The notes below the pieces were generated by a model that made no database searches, was not told the DNA's origin, and worked only from the letters and a program-made list of their open reading frames with translations. Shown piece after piece: positions 30,329-34,713 of a stretch of DNA of 34,713 nt (positions are counted from its first letter, which is position 1; each line of letters opens with the position of its first letter). This stretch comes from Candidatus Nomurabacteria bacterium. Lineage in GTDB: Bacteria; Patescibacteriota; Minisyncoccia; Phycocordibacterales; UBA9973. The translations under genes were made by a program, and so were the position numbers. The DNA lies in the NCBI GenBank assembly GCA_023267275.1, contig JAHFNO010000016.1, forward strand, positions 1 through 34,713, given 5' to 3'.

Positions 30329-30368
30329 TAAGTGAAAATTAATGAGTGCTATGATTATAATTTTCCTT

Positions 30369-30532
30369 ACCCTGTTAAATCTTTTGTTCACAAAAGAACA
30401 TTCGCAGAAGATTGACGAACAAAATTTTACATGTAGTATAAACATTATTAAAGATAAGTTATGTAACCAAGCAAGTGCGAATGTTATTTAACAGGGTGTC
30501 GACTTGTATAGTCGCTTCACTCCTTACAAGTC
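30369..30532 (+). promoter_or_regulatory. Structured leader between infC and rpmI (candidate L20-type autoregulatory RNA)
   Basis: Two nested long-range helices are perfect: ACCCTGTTAAAT (30369-30380) with ATTTAACAGGGT (30486-30497), and inside it ACATTCGCA (30398-30406) with TGCGAATGT (30476-30484). A small hairpin GTTC/GAAC sits in the left internal loop. Next, GACTTGTA (30501-30508) pairs with TACAAGTC (30525-30532) 4 bases before the rpmI ATG and could hide the start. In E. coli and Bacillus, ribosomal protein L20 represses this operon through a leader RNA at this place; the same role here is inferred. Confidence 0.65.
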
Positions 30533-30536
30533 AGCC

Positions 30537-30722
30537 ATGAAAACAAACAAATCATATACAAAGCGTTTGAAGATTACGAAAAACGGCAAAATCAAAGCTC
30601 GCAAGCCAGGCTTCAACCATTTCAACGCAAAACAATCTCGCTCAAAACAACTTTCTGGAAAGGTCGCAAAGGATTTCAAGATGAGTAACAAGAGTAAGAG
30701 TTACTTGCTCCCGTTTAATTAG
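30537..30722 (+). CDS. rpmI: 50S ribosomal protein L35 (61 aa)
   Basis: The sequence KTNKSYTKRLKITKNGKIKAR followed by KPGFNHFNAKQSRSKQ is typical of bL35 (K-T-x-K-x-x-x-K-R-F/L-K-x-T-x-x-G-K-I-x-x). It is short and highly basic, binding 23S rRNA in the large subunit. ATG 30537 is the conserved start; an upstream in-frame extension from 30504 runs through the leader hairpin. There is no Shine-Dalgarno sequence. It lies between infC and rplT as in most bacteria. Confidence 0.95.
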   Translation: MKTNKSYTKRLKITKNGKIKARKPGFNHFNAKQSRSKQLSGKVAKDFKMSNKSKSYLLPFN

Positions 30723-30810
30723 TTTATAAAGTTTATCAAGTTCATAAGGTTAATAAAGTAAATGCATTCGCTTTCCACTTTATAAACTTTACAGACTTTC
30801 AACTACCTAT

Positions 30811-31155
30811 ATGTCACGCGTAAAAAGAGGAGTAATCAAAAACAAGCGTCGCCGCAATGTGCTTAAGGCGACAAAAGGAATGCGTTTCGGACGCAGTACA
30901 AAGGAAGCAGCAGCAAATGAGGCTCTTGTACACGCTGGAAAGTATGCCTTTGCTCACCGCAAAATGAAGAAGCGAGTAAACCGTGGTCTCTGGCAGGTAA
31001 AGATTGCCGCAGTTGCCAAAGCAAACGGTACATCATTCTCAAAATTGATGGGTACAATGACAAAGAAAGGAATCACTATCGACCGAAAATCTCTTGCCTA
31101 CCTCGCAGAACACAAGCCAGAAACAATGACTCGTGTAATAAAACAAGTAGCGTAA
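30811..31155 (+). CDS. rplT: 50S ribosomal protein L20 (114 aa)
   Basis: bL20 binds 23S rRNA early in 50S assembly. The sequence has the expected basic N-terminal helix (RVKRGVIKNKRRRNVLKATKGM), the AFAHRKMKKRVNRGLWQVKIAA core and a C-terminal globular part (ITIDRKSLAYLAEHKPETM). Length is normal. The 88-base gap after rpmI contains a 12-bp inverted repeat (AGTTTATAAAGT at 30721-30732 with ACTTTATAAACT at 30777-30788) spanning nearly all of it, so the two genes may be separated by an RNA stem. L20 may regulate the operon through the upstream leader. Confidence 0.96.
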   Translation: MSRVKRGVIKNKRRRNVLKATKGMRFGRSTKEAAANEALVHAGKYAFAHRKMKKRVNRGLWQVKIAAVAKANGTSFSKLMGTMTKKGITIDRKSLAYLAEHKPETMTRVIKQVA

Positions 31156-31159
31156 TCAT

Positions 31160-31217
31160 ATCATCGAACATAAAAGTCGCTCTAACGAGCGACTTTTATG
31201 TTCGATGATTTTTTTTA
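31160..31217. terminator. Strong bidirectional terminator after rplT (22-bp perfect stem)
   Basis: Arms 31160-31181 and 31188-31209 are exact reverse complements around CTAACG, followed by T8. It ends the infC-rpmI-rplT unit and overlaps the end of the convergent DUF4239-like gene. Confidence 0.92.
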
Positions 31218-31964
31218 TTTTTTCAACTCAATAGTATCCTTTTCTTCAATAATTCTAAAAACGTCTTCAACAGAACTCATTCCTGCAGTGTCGCCAAAAA
31301 GGGTTAAGTCATCTAACTGCCGTAGAAGCAAAATAGAAATAAATACTGCCGTACCAAAAGCTACCTTAAGAATAGAAACATACCATGAAGTCGAAGGAAC
31401 AAAATTAAAGGAAAAAATCAGAAGTATTCCCAGAATATACGTAACTGCCCATTGAAATGAAACCAATTTTTCTCCAAAAAGATGCAATACTTTTTTACGT
31501 GTAAGCTGTAAATCGGAAATAACCTCAAAACAGAATCCCCATGCTGATGCGGCGGAAGGATTCTCAATTTCTTCTTTTGTAATACTTGATAATGATTTTG
31601 TTAATCGGGTAATTGTATTTGATGGATTTTTAACATGATACGCGGGATCTTTTGTTTGCAAAATTTTTGTATAATGATCATGCATTATTCCCTTAATTTC
31701 ATCCTGAATTCTTGGCACCAATCCGGATATTCGATACAAATAAGAAAAATAACCATCATTTGTAGTAAGTTCATCAGCAATACTTGTATATCGATCGTTT
31801 TGACGGGTAATAAAATAACCAATGAAAAGCGTAAAGAAGAAAGTGGTGCCAATAATAAGATCAGATTGATCTTCAACTGACAATTTTATAAAAAACACAA
31901 AAAATGAATAGATGATAACAAAGAGTACGATTGATAAAAAATATTTCCTGGTATGGGTTGTCAT
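31215..31964 (-). CDS. DUF4239-like (bestrophin-like) membrane protein (249 aa)
   Basis: Two N-terminal membrane helices (about 8-30 and 38-57) and two C-terminal ones (about 175-193 and 200-220) surround a cytoplasmic helical region of about 115 residues. The final LLLRQLDDLTLFGDTAG matches the bestrophin-like DUF4239 family, which typically ends with L-x-x-L-D-x-P-(F/L)-x-G. The function of this family is not established. ATG 31964 is chosen over an upstream extension that would read through a C-rich run and a palindrome. It is convergent with rplT and lies downstream of the Cas2-like regulator. Confidence 0.6.
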   Translation of the reverse strand: MTTHTRKYFLSIVLFVIIYSFFVFFIKLSVEDQSDLIIGTTFFFTLFIGYFITRQNDRYTSIADELTTNDGYFSYLYRISGLVPRIQDEIKGIMHDHYTKILQTKDPAYHVKNPSNTITRLTKSLSSITKEEIENPSAASAWGFCFEVISDLQLTRKKVLHLFGEKLVSFQWAVTYILGILLIFSFNFVPSTSWYVSILKVAFGTAVFISILLLRQLDDLTLFGDTAGMSSVEDVFRIIEEKDTIELKK

Positions 31965-32018
31965 GAGTGAAATTGTACCCCCCCCCATAAGGTCGGTGTC
32001 AAATACCAATCCTATTCT

Positions 32019-32060
32019 CCCACTCAACATTCTATACGATCGTATAGAATGTTGAGTGGG
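32019..32060. repeat. 42-bp perfect palindrome downstream of the Cas2-like regulator
   Basis: Bases 32019-32039 are the exact reverse complement of 32040-32060, centred on CGA|TCG, with outer part CCCACTCAACATT. It is flanked by G7 on the right and a separate C8 run near 31979 on the left. The CACTCAACATT core recurs in the palindrome at 32548 on the other side of the regulator gene. Confidence 0.8.
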
Positions 32061-32066
32061 GGGGGA

Positions 32067-32531
32067 TTAGGCAAGTTTGTATGTTTTGATGCAAACCTTT
32101 ATATCAAGATCAATCACTTTCTTTTTAAATTCTGATGGCATTGGTCCTGGACCAATCCAAACACTGCGCTGAACCATCCGATAGCCGAATGTTTTTAGTT
32201 GCTCCCGCAACCAGTCGCGCTCAAGACGCATACTTTCCGGCACATCAAAAATAATAATCTGATGATCACTATCACCTCTCTTGAATGGAGATGGGATGAG
32301 ATCATATCGTTCTTTTTGCTCAGCATATTCCTTCCCTATTTTTGTGATCTGCCAGCCACCATTTTCTCTTTGGATCAATCCCTTCTTTTTTAATCTATAT
32401 AACGTGCTTTGCACGACTGATTTCTTTCTGCGAGAGATAGACCTTTCACGCAAAATATCAAAGTATGCTTTTGTACTTCTCGCCGAGCACAGAAAGGCAA
32501 TAATGTGATCAGATAATGTATTTTCACTCAT
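32067..32531 (-). CDS. PaaX-like winged helix with Cas2-like C-terminal domain, transcriptional regulator (154 aa)
   Basis: The N-terminal half is a winged helix (SVVQSTLYRLKKKGLIQRENGGWQIT, with the wing after the recognition helix). The C-terminal half is a ferredoxin-like domain of the kind shared by PaaX and Cas2 (IIIFDVPESMRLERDWLREQ, then FGYRMVQRSVWIGPGPMP). Such genes are common in CPR genomes and are often mislabelled Cas2. No CRISPR array or other cas gene is here. ATG 32531 is preferred because GAGAAG lies 9 bases upstream, a rare recognisable ribosome-binding site in this window; ATG 32540 is an alternative. Related palindromes on both sides suggest autoregulation. Confidence 0.72.
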   Translation of the reverse strand: MSENTLSDHIIAFLCSARSTKAYFDILRERSISRRKKSVVQSTLYRLKKKGLIQRENGGWQITKIGKEYAEQKERYDLIPSPFKRGDSDHQIIIFDVPESMRLERDWLREQLKTFGYRMVQRSVWIGPGPMPSEFKKKVIDLDIKVCIKTYKLA

Positions 32532-32547
32532 ATAAAACATCTTCTCT

Positions 32548-32614
32548 TTCACTCAACATTTTAAACCCAGTAGGTGAATTTGCTAATTCACGACCGTTTA
32601 AAATATTGAGTGAA
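32548..32614. promoter_or_regulatory. Inverted repeat upstream of the Cas2-like regulator, candidate operator
   Basis: Arms 32548-32566 and 32596-32614 (19 bp, one mismatch) share TTCACTCAA(C/T)ATTTTAAAC and enclose a hairpin GTGAATT/AATTCAC. It lies between the metallo-beta-lactamase stop and the regulator start. The CACTCAACATT core matches the palindrome at 32019, which suggests a common binding protein. Confidence 0.55.
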
Positions 32615-32637
32615 GTTTATTACTTTTATTTTATATC

Positions 32638-34029
32638 TTAGAAATCGAGCATCACACTATCCCCTTTGGCTGGAGCGGTGACGTCGAGGTTGAGTTCGTT
32701 CTTGATGCGTTGAGCGAGAAAGATTGTAGACTTTGGCTCGCCCATCACCGTAAATACTTTCTTCAGTGAATCCTTTGCTGTTGCCACAAACGCCACGAGT
32801 CCATCGCTATCTCGATGACCGGAGTAACCTCCAATCTTTTTGATACTTGCGTTCACGGCTACTGTGGCGTGTTCAATAATGACAGACTTTGCTCCATCTT
32901 CAAGGCGACGACCGAAAGTGCCGACCGCTTGATACCCTACCAAAAGAAGTGTGTTGTTGGGATTTGAAAGATAATTGTGTTCATGATGAATCACGCGTCC
33001 GCCGGCAGACATACCACTTCCCGCAATAATGACTTTTGGATCCGGCATTTTCAAAATATGTTTTGATTGTTCAGCTTCAAGTGTTTCAATCAAGCCTGGG
33101 AAAGAAAATGGATCATCATTGTCTGTAATATGCTTTTTGATCTCGTCATTCAGCTCTGAAGAAAAATCGTGATAGATCTTTGTCACAGCAATGGCAAGCG
33201 GTGAATCGAGATAGATGGGCATCTTTGGAATCTCACGAGCAGCAAGCATGTTGTTGATTTCAAACAGCACTTCTTGTGTGCGTTCAAGAGAGAAAGTAGG
33301 AATGATGAGTGTTCCTGCTTTTTTATAGTTCTCAAGCAATACATCCTTGAGCATGTCTCGACGTACAGCACGGTCTTCATGCAATCGGTCACCATACACA
33401 CTCTCCACAAGAAGATACTCTACATTCTTTGGAAGAGGTGCGGTGTCAGGCAAAATTGGTGAAGGTGTATTACCGAGGTCGCCAGAAAAAACAATGCTCT
33501 TCTCCCCTATCTTGAATTCGATAAATGCTGAGCCGAGAATATGTCCAGCGTTATGCATGATTACAGTTACTCCCGGCACGAGCTCGAATGGTTTTTCGTA
33601 TGGAATACCAGTCCAGCCAGTGAGCGACTTGTTTACGATTTCAGGAGTATAGATGGTATCGAGTTTTTCATCTGTATTGTGTGAAAGAATACCTGCCGTA
33701 TCTTCAAGCATTGGACGAGCAAGTGCGCACGTAGCAGGTGTTCCAAAAATTTTTCCTTTGAATCCATCGTGCACGAGCTTTGGAATACGACCGATATGAT
33801 CGATGTGTGCGTGCGTAATAAAAAGATAATCAATCTCTGCCGGATTGTAGGCAAATGGTTCCCAGTTTGCTTCGGTGGCAATCTTTTCTCCTTGCACCAG
33901 TCCACAATCAACGAGAATGCGAATGAGTGGACGACCCGTAGCATCGAGTGGCCCTTCAAGTAAAAAATCTGAACCGGTCACTGTTTCAGCACCAGAGCAA
34001 AATGTGAGTTTGTATTGATTGGTAGACAT
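32638..34029 (-). CDS. Metallo-beta-lactamase/beta-CASP ribonuclease-like protein (463 aa)
   Basis: The metal-binding motif HAHIDHIGR (around residue 73), a later His in HNAGHILGSAF and an Asp in VFSGDLGN define the metallo-beta-lactamase core. SGMSAGGRVIHH and VGYQAVGTFGRRL belong to the beta-CASP domain, and GYSGHRDSDGL is the C-terminal His motif. This fits the CPSF73-like/YSH1 branch of RNA-processing nucleases found in bacteria and archaea rather than RNase J, which is longer. It probably acts in RNA maturation or decay. TATACT lies 6 bases before its ATG, so it appears leaderless. Two tandem near-copies of TATACTTG(A/C) lie upstream. Confidence 0.9.
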   Translation of the reverse strand: MSTNQYKLTFCSGAETVTGSDFLLEGPLDATGRPLIRILVDCGLVQGEKIATEANWEPFAYNPAEIDYLFITHAHIDHIGRIPKLVHDGFKGKIFGTPATCALARPMLEDTAGILSHNTDEKLDTIYTPEIVNKSLTGWTGIPYEKPFELVPGVTVIMHNAGHILGSAFIEFKIGEKSIVFSGDLGNTPSPILPDTAPLPKNVEYLLVESVYGDRLHEDRAVRRDMLKDVLLENYKKAGTLIIPTFSLERTQEVLFEINNMLAAREIPKMPIYLDSPLAIAVTKIYHDFSSELNDEIKKHITDNDDPFSFPGLIETLEAEQSKHILKMPDPKVIIAGSGMSAGGRVIHHEHNYLSNPNNTLLLVGYQAVGTFGRRLEDGAKSVIIEHATVAVNASIKKIGGYSGHRDSDGLVAFVATAKDSLKKVFTVMGEPKSTIFLAQRIKNELNLDVTAPAKGDSVMLDF

Positions 34030-34035
34030 AGAGCA

Positions 34036-34041
34036 AGTATA
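34036..34041 (-). promoter_or_regulatory. -10 box TATACT of the beta-CASP gene (leaderless spacing)
   Basis: On the minus strand TATACT, then TGCTCT, then the ATG at 34029. More TATACT-like copies precede it, as at the soluble kinase gene. Confidence 0.5.
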
Positions 34042-34078
34042 AAGTATTATGTATCAAGTATAAAGAGAATCACCTCCC

Positions 34079-34549
34079 CTAATCACGAGTACGTGCTGTC
34101 CCCTCCTCGAAAAGGAGGGGAAGAATTCCATACACTGCAAAAAGTGCACCAGCAATATCAAAAAAGATATCAGAAAAAGAATCGAGCATGATGAATGGCG
34201 GATTGCCATACTGCATAAAAAGATAGAATTCCAATCCTTCCCAGAGAACACCGATCAAAAGAGTTGTGAGTACGGCATCAAACAAAAATCGTGCGTTTGA
34301 AAGTTTTGCGCGAAACGGAAACCCTAAAACATTTTTATTCCAAAATATTCGGGCGACTGTTTTGCCTTCAAAACAGTTTAGCCACACCATGGCAGAAAAA
34401 TAACACACAGAGAGACCACCGAGGAAATGCATAGGCATATCAAACCACCAAACCAAGCTGTACCAATGGAGAAAGACTGCAAATTCGTTGATAACTGCAA
34501 GCGAAATCACACTTATTGCTAGACGACGAAGTAATTTTAAGCGAATCAT
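34079..34549 (-). CDS. Membrane protein with D-x-x-x-H and D-x-x-x-D motifs (DUF2238-like), 156 aa
   Basis: Four to five membrane helices. WFDMPMHFLGGL (around residue 35-46), a helix with GVLWEGLEF (about 102) and DSFSDIFFDIAGALFAVYG (about 124-142) place conserved Asp, His and Glu residues at helix ends, as in the DUF2238/YjdF and related VanZ-like groups. The function is unknown. The last dozen residues (LLFEEGTARTRD) are encoded by the CCCCTCCT…AGGAGGGG palindrome, so the original C-terminus was replaced or extended by this repeat. TAAACT lies 6 bases before the ATG. Confidence 0.5.
   Translation of the reverse strand: MIRLKLLRRLAISVISLAVINEFAVFLHWYSLVWWFDMPMHFLGGLSVCYFSAMVWLNCFEGKTVARIFWNKNVLGFPFRAKLSNARFLFDAVLTTLLIGVLWEGLEFYLFMQYGNPPFIMLDSFSDIFFDIAGALFAVYGILPLLFEEGTARTRD
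34100..34120. repeat. CCCCTCCT…AGGAGGGG palindrome at the C-terminus of the 34079 gene
   Basis: Eight-bp arms around CGAAA; third copy of the dispersed palindrome seen at 17797 and 20100. It lies within the coding end of the membrane protein. Confidence 0.7.
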
Positions 34550-34555
34550 ATTGAT

Positions 34556-34561
34556 AGTTTA
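34556..34561 (-). promoter_or_regulatory. -10-like TAAACT of the membrane protein gene
   Basis: TAAACT, a 6-base gap, then the ATG at 34549 on the minus strand; same spacing as the other apparently leaderless genes. Confidence 0.35.
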
Positions 34562-34659
34562 ACATACCAATATACAAATGATACGAATCTGCAAATGATG
34601 CGATGAAATCCTGCTACGATTAGAGTTGGTCGCATTACCAACTAATCATTAGCAATCAT
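34562..34659 (+). other. Non-coding stretch before the IS110 transposase, possible left end with guide RNA
   Basis: About 100 bases with a hairpin AGTTGGT/ACCAACT (34624-34643, loop CGCATT) and two copies of CAAATGAT followed by (A/G)CGA (about 34575 and 34594). IS110-group elements carry a non-coding bridge RNA upstream of the transposase. Whether this one does cannot be decided from the short piece visible. Confidence 0.3.
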
Positions 34660-34713
34660 ATGTACTCAATAGGCATAGATTTACATAAGGAAAGTTTGTA
34701 TTGGACGGTGCTC
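34660..34713 (+). CDS. IS110-family transposase, N-terminal 18 codons (cut by window edge)
   Basis: ATG 34660 opens a frame MYSIGIDLHKESLYWTVL that runs off the window. IGIDxHK at the very N-terminus is the hallmark of IS110/IS1111 DEDD transposases, the Asp being the first catalytic residue of the RuvC-like domain. Such enzymes recombine DNA in a bridge-RNA-guided manner in the IS110 group. Completeness cannot be judged. Confidence 0.8.
   Translation, partial: MYSIGIDLHKESLYWTVL

Noticed and set aside
32067-32531. CRISPR-associated Cas2
   Set aside because: The Cas2-like domain is fused to a winged helix as in PaaX-type regulators, and there is no array or other cas gene in the window.

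Overview
The window looks like chromosome from a Candidate Phyla Radiation (Patescibacteria) bacterium, most likely a Parcubacteria lineage. This rests on gene content, not on a database match. The pointers are soluble Parcubacteria-type histidine kinase and receiver genes, a PaaX/Cas2-like winged-helix regulator, DUF4383 and CPBP membrane proteins, a compact infC-rpmI-rplT cluster, few Shine-Dalgarno sites and several apparently leaderless genes. TGA is used as a stop in four-base ATGA overlaps, so the code is the standard bacterial one and not the TGA=Gly code of Gracilibacteria. The window is bounded by mobile-element fragments: the tail of an IS30-like transposase on the left and the first 18 codons of an IS110-family transposase on the right.

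Layout. (1) 1-665: IS30 remnant, a 55-aa membrane peptide, tRNA-Arg(CCG) and a non-coding tail ending in a terminator. (2) 673-10315: a segment bounded by two direct copies of a 54-bp imperfect repeat. It holds a plus-strand RHH regulator-UbiB kinase-methyltransferase operon that meets a ten-gene minus-strand operon: DUF559-type nuclease, two MFS transporters, DUF218-like protein, EamA transporter, isochorismatase-fold hydrolase, two lycopene-cyclase half-domain proteins, an endonuclease/exonuclease/phosphatase-GNAT fusion and a CPBP protease. (3) 10327-16917: a large serine recombinase followed by a tightly coupled four-gene cassette, ending in a 52-bp perfect palindrome. (4) 16981-22522: divergent tRNA-Ser genes (anticodons ACT and GCT), NadM-like adenylyltransferase, soluble histidine kinase, response regulator, recG, a candidate structured RNA, an orphan sensor and tRNA-Ile(TAT). 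(5) 22590-31217: an endonuclease-like remnant, ftsH, small hypotheticals, a gene-free repeat-rich island, smpB, DUF4383, a phosphohexomutase and infC-rpmI-rplT with structured leaders. (6) 31215-34713: DUF4239-like protein, Cas2-like regulator between two related palindromes, a beta-CASP metallo-beta-lactamase, a membrane protein and the IS110 start.

The best candidate for an undescribed system is the cassette at 11741-16880. Gene 1 fuses a MORC/Hsp90-type GHKL ATPase to a complete histidine-kinase core. Gene 2 is a receiver protein with all canonical phosphotransfer residues. Gene 3 is an HNH endonuclease. Gene 4 is an N6-adenine DNA methyltransferase with a probable target-recognition region. 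Genes 2-3 and 3-4 overlap by ATGA, and a serine recombinase sits just upstream. I infer a restriction-modification-like defence module in which nuclease activity is gated by a two-component phosphorelay whose sensor is an Hsp90/MORC-type ATPase. The parts are recognisable families; the combined function is inference.

A second theme is structured DNA and RNA: long perfect inverted repeats at gene ends, palindromes inserted in frame into recG and a phosphohexomutase, a nested-helix leader before rpmI, and an orphan candidate non-coding RNA with its own promoter and terminator.
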